The translations under genes were made by a program, and so were the position numbers. Positions 50,130 to 62,005 of a stretch of 64,000 bases of DNA are shown here, one piece after another; the first letter of the stretch is position 1, and every line of letters starts with the position of its first letter. The stretch lies in contig OX424569.1 in assembly GCA_949152475.1 (NCBI GenBank), positions 29,619,950 through 29,683,949 on the forward strand, given 5' to 3'. Below the pieces are notes generated by a model. The model was not told the origin of the DNA, ran no database searches, and worked only from the letters and a program-made list of their open reading frames with translations. The stretch is from Terebella lapidaria. Its lineage: Eukaryota > Annelida > Polychaeta > Terebellida > Terebellidae.

Positions 50130-51786
50130 ATTGTTGGAAAAAAAACAAGTCACCTTGGGTTGTCATGATCCACAATAAATTACCACAAAAGTGACATGAA
50201 GTGATGGAAAGTTCATCACTTGGAGTCAGTTGAACGAATGTATGTACTATATGTTTGACATCACACATAAATAAAATATATATTGCACGACATGCGCTTT
50301 AATGGGAATGATTTTCATTTTCAAGAAGCCTTTGATCAAGGACAAACATATCACACATGATCTGCCATGTTCATGACAATTTTCTATCGTGATAATGATA
50401 TGTTCGATGTTTGCGTTTTGATCGTAATCCTTTACATAGACGTTATGATATGCCTTTCACTAAAGGACCTTATATTGAAGCTTTGTAGTCATGTGGAGTG
50501 CACACGAAGTAAGCAAAATAGTTTGTTCAGTGATTGACTTAATGGTTGATGCATTACATGTATGTAACAAGATCTATATATATCATAGAGACTGTATTGA
50601 AAAAAATCAGCAAATGCCTAGTATTGATAGTATGTCATTATTTATATATAATGAAATGAAATTTGTACACAACAGAAGTTCTATACAACATTTATATAAT
50701 GATATTAAACATATATTCAACATTCACATAGTAAACGTTGATCCACACGATTCAGTCAAAAGCAAATTTGAACCAAATCGTTTTGCCCAAAGAGAATATC
50801 ACAGAATTGCCAATAGCGAACCAATAATAAAACATTTTGGTATAAGAAAGACAATATGATATTCATATCCAAAACCTAACTGGGGTCATGAGCCTTTGAC
50901 AGTGTGCAGAATATATGTGTAAATAAATCATAGTATATGTAAAACCCACAATGGAGAGATATATTTGTGAGGCAATCGAAATGGTTTGGAATACAGATTT
51001 GTAGGGTACTTTACTGAGCTGGCAAGTGAAATGGTTTGGAATACAGATTTGTGGGCTTCTTCACTTAGATCGATGCGAACACATAACTCTGTGGATAGTT
51101 ATCAATCAGCAACACGGATCAAGAGTGGATCTAATTCAAGCTAATAATAATAGTTTTGTGAGGCTGTCTGCTTGACTTTTTTATTCTATCATATTACACT
51201 CTCTGTCTCATCTCAGTGCTGTGCACATATTCATGTAATAGTCGGATAGTTTGCTGTGAATTTTTCTAAAGATGAATGTTTCTCTTCCACAATACACAGC
51301 TATGTCTGTGTGATTCATGATGTTGTACATGTGTACCTAAACTACATTTATTATGTAACAAATCATTTTTAAAAAATATAATGACTCACTGACTTTGTGT
51401 GAGGTGGATTACAGGTTGATTCCAGTCACATGCATACCACGTATGGATATGTGTATACGTGTGCAGTTGTATTGTGGAAAATATGCTGTAGAAAATGTAG
51501 ACTGTAAAAAAAATGTCTGCATTTTGTTGTAAAACATGCAGAAACTGATTTCATTCGGAGATCATGATAAATGACTTTACACGAGGTGTAAAATATTTCA
51601 ATCATAGATGTATCTTTGAGGTGAATATTCAATATGAAGATTCAATTATGTGATAATTGCTGGCGATAATCATTGTCATGATTATTTCGTAGAACATGAA
51701 CTGCAGTATTCGATCATGATTGTTTTCTCTCTACATGTAATTTTCCAAGGACTTTTAGACCTCTCGCCCTTTTTGTATTACACGTG

Positions 51787-51945
51787 ATGATGGCCATGAT
51801 TATCGGATGGTTTGATGAATATCATTCAATTGCTATCCACCAATCATACACTCACAACATGCATCCCAGATATCCAGCCAAGTGTCCCGAGGTACCAGTC
51901 GAGTACATTATGTTTCCCTGTCGGTGTTCTGATGATTGGAAATAA
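51787..51945 (+). CDS. Conserved short frame upstream of copy E (uncertain)
   Basis: Fifty-two residues, differing from the D frame at a few positions (MMAMIIGWFDEYHSI … FPCRCSDDWK). An inverted-repeat element inserted just after it now separates it from the E promoter by 0.7 kb. Confidence 0.3.
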   Translation: MMAMIIGWFDEYHSIAIHQSYTHNMHPRYPAKCPEVPVEYIMFPCRCSDDWK

Positions 51946-51970
51946 TGACATATTGACTAAATGTCCCAAG

Positions 51971-52670
51971 GTTAGTGCATCCCGCAATGGCCGACAGTAA
52001 ACACGATCAGTTTGGTTTTTAACCGTATTCTATCAAATGACAGGTCCATTTGTGATAAATGGATACTCTGAAGGTAGCTTAGTGTTTTGGTCAAAGACAT
52101 TCGTAGTTATTTCAAACAGATCACGCTTCTTTGTTTAGATATGTTGAGGAAAAGAATTAGCGATAAGATTCACCAACGACAAAAGTGAGATTCCGTAACG
52201 ATATAGGCCTAATACGTGTATATTGTAATACGTACATATCATACACCATTGTGAATTCGTTGATTTATGCGAGATAAATTAGCGAATGTCCCATCAAAAA
52301 TAGGAAATCTGTATTAGAAGATCATCTATACACATCAATACATGTCAATTGGTACTTTATTTCACGTTTAACATTTAAATAACGTAGATTTGAATTAATA
52401 AAGAAAAGATCGTTGGGGAATCTTCACATGTTCGTTAGGGAATATTTGATTTTACAAAAACAATCGTTAGCGAATCTTTCGGCTTTTTTTCAGACGAGTT
52501 TTTTAATTCTCAAACCAACATAAATGGCCATGTATTTGCAACGAACGGTTGTTTCGTGCGCATAAGAATCAGCAAATGCATGTGTGTATCGATCACAATC
52601 GTAATTATCGGGAAAATGAAGAAAATTCAAACGAACCGCGAGTGGGTTCGCCATTGCGGGATGCACTAAC
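51971..52670. mobile_element. 0.7 kb inverted-repeat element upstream of copy E
   Basis: GTTAGTGCATCCCGCAATGG at the left and CCATTGCGGGATGCACTAAC at the right are perfect inverted ends. The D locus lacks it. The flank just right of it (GATCGTTAGGGCATCC) looks like a further partial copy of the end, so the true edge may be at about 52700. The inside has repeated CGTTAGSGAAT words. No transposase seen. Confidence 0.8.
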
Positions 52671-52950
52671 GATCGTTAGGGCATCCAATCTCACCACAGT
52701 GACTATTGTCCATAGTTCTCTGTGTTTTGATAGGAAGGACTGTTACATGTTGCCTCGATCTTCATCCCCGCAGCCCTTTGTGCTCATAGACAATAACCTT
52801 GGACGTGTAAAGTGTTGTACCCATATAATATGTATGAGTAATGTTCATTGATTTCGATACAAAAGCATGTCTGACAGCTTGATATTACTTGCCATGCATT
52901 AATGATAATAATACACACATCGACTACCAAACACACACGTCAGTATATCG

Positions 52951-53114
52951 TAGAGGTGTGGCTACCGATCACATCCTCTCAGTACAAGACTGGAAAGAAT
53001 TTAGAACTACCGGATGTTTTGTCCTTCGTCTTCATAACATTCAGATGAATATGCGTGTCATGAAGATATAAACGATCAAAATTGTCTCAGATTCCAGGAT
53101 AATCTGTTCATAGC
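52951..53114 (+). promoter_or_regulatory. Core promoter block of copy E
   Basis: Nearly identical to the D block, with GAAGATATAAACG about 50 bp before the ATG. Confidence 0.65.
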
Positions 53115-55188
53115 ATGGCCGGGGTTGGACAACGATCAGCAGCTGCTGTGCTGACAACTGTCATGTTCATACTTTCAAGTACCCACATGTCCTCATCTGC
53201 ACATGGTAAGAACAATGTATATTACTCTATTATAAAAGTACATTAATATCCTGATTCTTTTGATGTGAAACAATCAGTTTGTGTGTATGTATGATACAGC
53301 GTTTGAGAAATATGTTATTTGTTGACTCCAAAGATATTTTAAAAAAACTAAAGACAGGTCAATCAATGTGCATTTGGATAAGAATCCAAAATAAGTTTCG
53401 GAGAACATGTTTTTTTTCCAGTTTGGTCATATGATGTGGTTATGGACCATGCAATCAGTGGCCATGATCGAAGAACGATTTATGGTCGGGCTGATAAGGC
53501 AGTTCTGGTGTGTTCCTTGGAAACCTCATTCGCTTGTCTGTCTTTGGAATATAGACCAACTGACGATGTCATCTCGCTTCATACGGTCGACAGGACTGTT
53601 CCAGAATATGCCATATATCCAACGTATATTTACTATGAATTGCTGTCTTCAGGTAATTATTCATGCATTGAAATTTGACCTGAGGAGACCAATGAATATA
53701 TATAATATTCATGTGTATCTAAAAGGTATAAACAAAATGTTGTAAAGATCATAATGATGATAATAGAAAACCTAACTTCAGACACTTTTGGCATAAAAGC
53801 AGAGCCCAACCAAATTCTACTCTACAGTAGGTATTGTTAGCGCATATTAATAATATATTGATTGCACATACAAGTAAGTGTTGAGGAAAAATTATCAGTC
53901 TGGAAATAAAGGAAAACGTCCTTCTGTACCCATTCAGGAGTACGCAGGACCAAATTTTCATACCGTAATGAATCAACTCGCTCAAAACGCATACTAGTAT
54001 ACCATGTATTCAGTGGCGCCCACAGGGGTACGCAGTATACGCACGTGCGTATACAAAAATTTCAGACGACCCACTTTTCCCGCCCGCTCCAAATCCATCG
54101 TACTGGTGTTCGTATTGATTGTCTTATCGGACATTAGGCCCTCTATATTTCCAATGGTCTTCTCCACATCCTCAAATTTCAGACTCGATAGAAACTTTGA
54201 TGCACAACCGCAATGACTCTATTAAATACTAGATAGGCCTACCGGGTAGTATTACTCCACATGTATTACCTTGAATAGGCTGACGTTACATCTTTTGTTC
54301 ATTGAAAATTTAATTTTTATCACACTGGATCTAAGACTGTGTTAGGTACCCGCAAAACGCCTAGATTCAACCAGAGAGCATCTAGACCCCTTGAGCTTCT
54401 GGGGCCCTAGGCGGGCCCCAGACCCCACACCTACTGGCTAGGACTCCCTCCTGCATGTATGCGTCCTCTTTTTCAAAGCCTGTGGGCGCCTTTGCATGTA
54501 TTAATCTCTAAATAACAGGACCCGCAAATATCACCTATGCACCAGCTAGCGCTCTGTCCGACCTAACAATTTCTACCACCTTCGACACCAACATCGCTGT
54601 GGATTGTCGAGTGTTTTACAGACAACACGCGCCACTCAGTCTGCGACTGCCCCTGGACGCTGTTACTGGAATCCTAGATGTGGACATCCAGGGTAGTGGC
54701 TTGGATTGCCAGAAGGCGATGTACGTATTGGCCGTTCCCACAAGTCATGGCGATACTTGGACTGGACGTTTCCAGATTTGTAACACCACACACGTGGATT
54801 CGCTTGGGGCTGACCCACAGCGCTGCAGCTACAGATGTCAGTGTGCAGACACGTGTAGCTACTTGAGGCTGGTGTACCACTGGAGCCAGGATGCAGATGT
54901 CAAACTCTGCTATATCTTCATTGAGTGGTAGGAAATCTAATTGTAAGGTCATCTAATTTTCCCCATGCTAATACTATGCTAATACTCTTGTGACCCAGGA
55001 GTTATACTCATCTCATGCATTATCCCATATTAGTTGTAGTTTTTTTTTATTTACAATGAACATGAAAATTGCGATCATGTGTCAGACTGTACATGTATGG
55101 TTCGGAAATGTATGAACTACATTTTGGTAATGGTCGCTCATTTTCCCCATTTTACAGGCCTGGAAAAGCACAGTTGATGACATTTTGA
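53115..55188 (+). CDS. Copy E of the secreted ten-cysteine family
   Basis: Exons 53115-53205, 53422-53652, 54519-54927, 55158-55188; 253 residues. Exon 1 is 91 nt against 85 in the others: a slippage-type gain of two codons in a GCAGCAGCTGCTG tract gives QRSAAAVLTTV in the signal peptide. Exon 2 has VWSYDVVMDHAISGHD and both cysteines. Exon 3 has all eight (CSYRCQCADTC, KLCYIF). Exon 4 is PGKAQLMTF. Poly(A) signal at 55322-55327. Intron 2 has gained a hAT-like element at 54011-54494 that D lacks. Confidence 0.85.
54011..54494. mobile_element. hAT-like MITE in intron 2 of copy E
   Basis: Begins CAGTGGCGCCCACAGG and ends CCTGTGGGCGCCTTTG. The 8-bp CATGTATT lies at both edges (54003-54010, 54495-54502). 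Copy D has the empty site with one CATGTATT. The 484 bp encode no transposase. Ends and duplication length fit the hAT superfamily. Confidence 0.92.
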
Positions 55189-56484
55189 AAGGGTTGGAGG
55201 TTAACAGTCACGCTGGGTTCATCATTACCCACCATATGTCCATATAGAAGTGGCATAAAAAGTGGTGAAAAGTTTGAATCAGTTGTATAAATGTATGTAT
55301 TGTCGTTTGACATCGCATATAAATAAAATATATATCAAATGACATGCGTTTTCAAATGGGAATAATTTCCAGATTAATGACGTATAAATTCGTGTTGACC
55401 ATGACCATTTTCGCCGTCACAATAACATACTTGATCGTGATATATGCATTATGACCATTGTATAGGAATATAAGAACATAATGATAGGCCGTTTCACATT
55501 TTTCATTTTACTATAGTCATGATAATAATACTCTGTGTTCATGGAGACAACAGATAAAATTTAATAATTTGTTTGAGGACTGACTTGCTCGTTGTTGAAT
55601 TACATGTCTGTATCATGAAACTTCAAATAAAAGTTAGTTTATTAGATTGAGATATGCCTAATAAAGATATTTTATCCTCGAAAATAATACAATAATCTAA
55701 TTAATGACACAGAAGTAAAAAAATATATACATATTATGAAATTAAACCATATACAGTATTCAACAGATAGATCGAGACATAATAATCGAGACAATTCAGT
55801 TAAAACAAACTCAAGCCAAATCGTTTCTTTCCAGAATATACATGTATGATAAAAGCCCAATAAGATATTTACATCCGAAGCCAAACCGGTGACAAGAGTG
55901 GTTAACAGAGTATAGGTGTAAATAAATGATAGTATACAAATAAACCACAGTGGATCGATATATGTGTGGCTAGCGGAATGATTTGGAATACAGGTATTTG
56001 GGCTACTTTGCTCAAACGAAGGGAATATATAACTCACAGTTAATAATTATCAGCAACATCAATCAACAGTTGACCCACTTCTGATTAATGATATTCGTTT
56101 TGTTAAACTGTAAATCTTTAAATAAATGTTATTTTATCGTTTAATATCCTGTCTTATCCTACATATATTTTGATGTGAGTTTGTGAAGTGTGAACAATGG
56201 CGAGGTGAATGTTTTATATTCACAATAGTAGAGTATGATTTATGTGTGATTCGTTTATACGGGATCTTAACCTGATTCAATGGTAACAAATGTTTCAAGA
56301 GTGTATTATATATGTGATAATATAAATTCATTCAACGATTCTGAAGGTTGATAACAGGTCACATATATATAGCAAGTATGGATCTGTGTGCAGTTGTACA
56401 TGTATTTTGCTTTGAGCGTAATGTTCACTCGGCACACAGTCATAAAATAACTGTAATACAATTGGCCAATTGTGATTTCCACAC
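55189..56484. other. 3' flank of copy E
   Basis: Holds the E poly(A) signal (55322-55327). At about 56340-56480 there is a diverged copy of the block seen at 40.1, 46.2 and 51.4 kb. No gene seen. Confidence 0.5.
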
Positions 56485-57005
56485 TAACTGTGAAACACAC
56501 ACACACATATTATCTTATGTAACTTGTATAGGAAAAATATGGTGACAACTCAGTCTAACCTTTTTGCCAAATCTGCAAACACAACCGCAATGAGCACTTC
56601 GGGAGCATGGGTTGATTTGGGGATGGGGATGGACAGGGATTGGTGCTTGGATACTATCGCGTTTTCCCAACTGCTTGTTAGTGTAACGTGTTTCCAACTG
56701 CTTCTGATATGTCATTGAATCCAAAGTGAATATATTGTACTCGTAAACTATCATGCCTAGTATATATATATATATATCAATACTTCATGTCTCTACAAAA
56801 ACTATGTATAGTATATAGATTTCCATATTAACTATGAAATACACACACATATAAATATAATCCTGTGTAATTCGTATAGGAAAAGAATGGTGACAACTCG
56901 GTCTAACCTTTTTGCTATATTTGCAAACACAACCGCAATGAGCACTTCAGGACCATGGGTTGATTTGGGGATGGGGATGGGGATGGACAGGGATTGGTGC
57001 TTGGG
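56485..57005. repeat. Direct duplication, two copies about 355 bp apart
   Basis: About 56485-56645 and 56840-57005 share GGTGACAACTC, TCTAACCTTTTTGC, GCAAACACAACCGCAATGAG and GATTTGGGGATGGGG in order. The second copy has one more GGGGAT unit. The LINE-alpha endonuclease frame begins just after it. Confidence 0.85.
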
Positions 57006-57073
57006 TAGTAGAATGTCACAGCCATGCAAACAACCACATTGGATCATGTCATCATGCCACTGCCTCCTGAGTT

Positions 57074-58093
57074 GTGTGGTTCACTCGTACAGCCGGTGGG
57101 AAGGATCAAGGAACATTCTTCAGTGAAATGGAAACCGTAGAAACTGATGAATTATATCACTATAAAGACTTGAATTCCGTATTAAATCGCGACACTGGCG
57201 AAGTCAGCAATGACACAAATATACTACAATCCATCACCAGTGATTACTATGATATAGACAGTATTACTGAGTATCTAAAAGAAATACCACTTAGCACTAG
57301 CATCAAAGCAATGCATATGAATATACAATCACTCCCCGCTAAACATGATCAAATTAAAATATTACTTGAACATCTCAGGCAATACGACATTGAACTTGAC
57401 TATCTGATGTTGTGGGAGACATTTCTACATGCCAACAATGCTAATTTGTGTGACATACCGGGTTATACTCTTGCTTATAAAAACAGATCAAATAAAAGTC
57501 GTGGAGGGGTTGCAATATATATAAAAACGGATATCACGTTTAAAATCAGAGAAGATATCTCAATTTTCGACGAAGGGGTATTTGAATCCATATTCATAGA
57601 AACAAGCGACAACCATATAATAGGTGAAATATATAGAATCCCGAATAGCGATATCAACAAAACATTACATTACTACGACACAATATTCTCGAAAGTAAAA
57701 GGAAACAGAGTTCTTATTGGCACTGATCAGAATCTTGATTTACTGAAACTAGAAACACATACACCAACAGCGGAACTTCTTGACGCAGCCATCCAAAACG
57801 CATTCATACCTACAATAACCAAACCTACGCGCATAACACACACTACGGCCACACTTATTGACAACATATACGCATGTTGCACACCGGGACAAACACGGAT
57901 AAGCTCAGCCATCTTGGTATCTGATATATCTGATCACTTTCCTGTTCTGACAGTCATCACGACTGCTAAACAAATCCATACAAAACAAAAACTCGTATTT
58001 GAACATCGGAAATTCACGGAACAAAGTATTGCACAAATAAAAACAAGTCTCCAAAATACTGATTGGTACGGTGGCTTATTTCCGCCAAGTTAA
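57074..58093 (+). pseudogene. APE endonuclease part of LINE-alpha
   Basis: Frame of 339 residues. AP-endonuclease motifs in order: MHMNIQSLPAKHDQ, GGVAIYIK, GEIYRIPNS, LIGTDQNLD, PTRITHTTATLIDN, SDHFPVL. The usual TETW is LWETF. The last nine codons (YGGLFPPS and stop) come from the inserted foldback. Confidence 0.88.
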
Positions 58094-59874
58094 CTTTTTT
58101 TCAATTAAGAGTTTGCCTTTTTTAATTTGCAATTTACTTTTTTATTTAGCAATTTGCACAAAATAATTTGGATTTTAGTTTTTGTATTTATGAATTTACT
58201 TTTCTGGAATTACCAATTTGCGTTTTGTAATTTGCAATTTACTTTTTGTATTTATGAATTTACTTTTTCAGACTTAACAATTTGCCTTTTTCAATTTGCA
58301 ATTTGCTTTTTTTCTATTTATGAATTTACTTTTTCAGAATTAACAATTTGCCTTTTTTGATTTGCAATTTACTTTTTATTCAACAATTTGGCTTACCCCT
58401 TTATGGTAACTTACGCGACATTTTCCCCGATTTCCATATCAGCCCGAATGCCAGTGACGCCAATAGCAACGGTAAAGTTTCAGGCCTAATATTATGGGAC
58501 ATGACAATGACGCTAATAGCGACGGTAAATTTTCTGGCGTACCACTGTGGATCACGCCAATGACGCCAATATTGACGGTAAAGTATCTGGCATACTACTG
58601 TCGCTAACATCAATGACACCAATAGCGGCGGTATGTCGCCATTGGCGTCATTGGCGTGAGTGACCGTAGTGCGCGAGAAAATTTACTGTCGCTATTGGCG
58701 TCATTGACGTGTCCCACAAGAATACACCAGAGAATTTACCGTCGCTATTCGCGTCATTGGCATGTACGACAGTGGTACGCCAGAAACATGGAAAATGACC
58801 CATAAAGATCCGCGGGATGAAATTTCGTGGTTGTTACCATGAAGGAACGACCACATTTTGCCAGAAGCCGCTCTTCTCTATCGCGAGGCTCGCAGTCACG
58901 TGATTCACAAAAGTAAATTCATAAATAGAAAAGGCAAATTCGAAAATATTTTTTGCAAATTGATAAATAAAAAAGTAAATTGTAAATTAAAGAAGGTAAA
59001 TTGTTTATTCGACAAAAGGTAAATTCATAAATAGGAAAAGAGCAAATTGCAAATTGAAAAAGGCAAATTGTTAATTCCGAAAAAGTAAATTCATAAATAG
59101 AAAGACTAAATTCGAAATTATTTTGTGCAAATTGTTGAATAAAAAAGCAAATTGCAAATTAAAAAAGGCAAATTGTTAATTCCAGAAAAGTAAATTCATA
59201 AATAGAAAAACTAAATTGGAAATTATTTTTTGCAAATTGTTAAATAAAAAACTAAATTGCAAATTAAAAGGGGCAATTTGTTAATTCCGAAAAAGTAAAT
59301 TCATCAATAGAAAAACTAAATTCGAAATTATTTTGTGCAAACTGCTAAATGAAAAAGTAAATTGCAAATTAAAAAAGGACAAATTGTTAATTCTGAAAAA
59401 GTAAATTCGTAAATAGAAAAAGTAAATTGCAAATTAAAACGGGCAAATGGTAATTGCACAAAAGTAAATTCATAAATAATAAAACTAAATTCGAAATTAT
59501 TTTGTGCAAACTGCTAAATAAAAAAGTAAATTGCAAATTAAAAAAAAAGCAAATTGTGAATTCTGAAAAAGGTGAATTCATAAATAGAAAAAACGTAAAT
59601 TGCAAAATAAAAAAAGCAAATTGTTAATTCTGAGAAAGTAAATTCATAAATGTAAAAACTAAATTCGAAATTATTTTGCGTAAATTGCTAAATAAAAAAG
59701 TAAATTGCAAATTAAAAAAGGCAAATTGTTAATTCTGAAAAAGTAAATTCATAAATAGCAAAACTAAAATCGAAATTATTTTGTGCAAATTGCTAAATGA
59801 AAAAGTAAATTACAAATTTAAAAAGGGCAAACTCTTAATTGAAAAAGTGATCTTGGCGGAAATAAGCCACCGTA
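58067..59874. mobile_element. 1.8 kb foldback element inside LINE-alpha
   Basis: Left end TACGGTGGCTTATTTCCGCC, right end GGCGGAAATAAGCCACCGTA: a perfect 20-bp inverted pair, flanked by GATTGG on both sides. The arms are rows of AATTTGCAATTTACTTTTT and TTTATGAATTTACTTTTTC words, inverted on the far side. The centre (58440-58790) has repeats of GACGCCAATAGCGACGGTAA in both orientations. It has no coding capacity. Its ends match the 11.9 kb element. Confidence 0.92.
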
Positions 59875-59895
59875 GATTGGAGCTATCTCGAACAC

Positions 59896-61572
59896 TTGGA
59901 TATCATTCAAGCTTATGAATCACTTATCACCAAGCTAAATTCAATAATTGATATGTATGCGCCACTGAAAAAAGTATCTATAGGCAAGAAAAACATAATA
60001 CGATCACCCTGGATGACGAAAGGAGTCCTCAAATCTTCCTTGAAAATGAATAAATTGTACAAAAGTACCGTTGGTAAGTCTCGTACGGAATCAGCATATA
60101 AGAAATACACTCTATACAGAAACACCTATAACAAACTTAAAAAACATGCGAAGGAAATCTACTACAGCAGTATATTCAATGAATACAAACATGATATACG
60201 ACGAACATGGAACGTAATCAATACAATCATCGGTAAAACAAACGACAAGTCCACATTACCTCAATCTTTCGAAATCAATGACACTAATGAGTCTGATGCT
60301 AAGAAAATAGCCAACGAATTCTGTACATATTTTACGAATATTGGCCCACGATTGGCCTCGAAAATCCCGAAACCCAACACTAACTCTGAACAGTATATGA
60401 ATTTGGAACGCAAGGTCAAAGGCTCATTCTATATGAGCCCAACGGACCCTCAGGAAATTTTAGCAATTATTAAAACTCTGAAGCCCAAAAACAGTTCCGG
60501 TCACGACAATATCACATCAAAATTCTTAAAACAAGTTGAAGCGTGTATCGCTTCTCCCATCGCAACAATAGTAAATAAATCCATAGAAACAAGTACCGTT
60601 CCGGATGATATGAAGCTATCGAAGGTTATTCCAATTTATAAAAGCAAGGAAAAGGATTCACCCGCAAATTATAGACCAATATCCCTCTTACCTACAATAT
60701 CAAAAATATTAGAAAAGGTGGTGCATAAACGACTCTATAATTTTCTTGCCACTAATAACTCCTTATATAACAATCAATATGGCTTTAGGAAGGGGCACAG
60801 TACGATTGATGCAACAACAAAATTTGTCGCCGATATCACAACTGAACTCGATAAAAGTAATACCAGTATCTCTATATTTCTAGACTTATCAAAAGCCTTC
60901 GATACGATTGACCTAAACATACTAATTAATAAACTGGAATTTTATGGAATCCGCGGTAAACCTCTAGACTGGTTCGGAAGTTATCTTTTCAATCGTAAGC
61001 AGTTTGTATCGTATGCCGGAAAGCACTCTGAAATCAATGATATTAAATGTGGTGTACCCCAGGGATCGGTATTGGGCCCTCTGTTATTTATAATTTATAC
61101 GAACGATCTCCCCAAAAGCCTCCTGGACGCTAAGTCCATACTGTTTGCTGATGATACAACTATATACTTCTCAAATAACGACATAAAAGTAATTTATCAA
61201 ACAATGACCGAAGAACTATCCAGGCTATCAGATTGGTTTAAGGCTAATAAATTGTCACTAAATATATCCAAAACAAACTATATGATATTCACCAATAAAA
61301 TATTTGATAACAACCAGAAAGATGATCTTGTTCTATCAGACACCAAAATTACAGAGACTGAAACATTCAAGTTCCTTGGAATTCATATAGATAAATCCTT
61401 AAACTGGAGTGAACACATAAAGCATGTTAGGAACAAAATAAGTAAATCCCATTTCGCACTAAATAAAGCAAAAAAATGTCATGAACAAAGAGCACCTCAT
61501 CACACTTTATTATTCTATGGTTTATCCTTTCCTGCTTTACGGTATCACTTTCTGGGGATCTGCCACCAATAA
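59896..61572 (+). pseudogene. Reverse transcriptase part of LINE-alpha
   Basis: Frame of 558 residues: NYRPISLLPTISKILEKVVH, NQYGFRKGHSTIDA, IFLDLSKAFDTIDLNIL, CGVPQGSVLGPLLFIIYTND, LFADDTTIYFS, WFKANKLSLNISKT, FLGIHIDKSLNW. The catalytic FADD is intact. The last part after about residue 526 is out of frame; the true C terminus continues in the overlapping frame at 61481-62005. Confidence 0.9.
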
Positions 61573-62005
61573 ATATTTGTCAAAACTCATTATTCAGCAA
61601 AAGAAAATAGTTAGAACCATAGCAGGGGCACGTTATGATACACACACTGCCCCTATCTTTGCGTCATTGAAAATCTTAAAGCTAAAGGACATCTATGAAC
61701 TCCAAGTAACCAAGTATATTTATTCGTTTATACAACGCACATTACCAATCCAAGTATCCGAACTTTTCACACTTACTGAGGACACACACCATTATAAAAC
61801 CCGAAACAGTCTAACCAGAAAACTACAATTACCCAAAATGAGAACAACATCAGCACAAACAAACATTCTGTACACAGGCCCAAAAATATGGAATTCAGTC
61901 GAAAGCGAATTGTATATCAACCAATTGAACAATAGTATTATATCACCTAAGGCCCTTTCTTCCCGGTTGAAACGCCGGATCACACAAACTTATAATAATC
62001 AGTAA
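61481..62005 (+). pseudogene. C-terminal domain of LINE-alpha
   Basis: Frame of 174 residues: LYYSMVYPFLLYGITFWGSA, QQKKIVRTIAGARYDTHTAP, LYTGPKIWNSVES. These are the usual post-RT motifs (YG…WGSA, P.iWNslp). It joins the RT through a one-base shift near 61473. Confidence 0.85.

Larger units (their letters stand above)
49920..53345 (+). repeat. Segmental duplication, second copy (D downstream to E intron 1)
   Basis: Partner of 44740-47432. It is interrupted by the inverted-repeat element at 51971-52670. Confidence 0.9.

Noticed and set aside
52549..52851. 100-residue plus-strand frame before copy E
   Set aside because: It crosses the edge of an inverted-repeat element and the promoter region; copy D has no equivalent.
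54004..54216. 70-residue plus-strand frame in intron 2 of copy E
   Set aside because: It lies inside the hAT-like MITE and shows no transposase motif.
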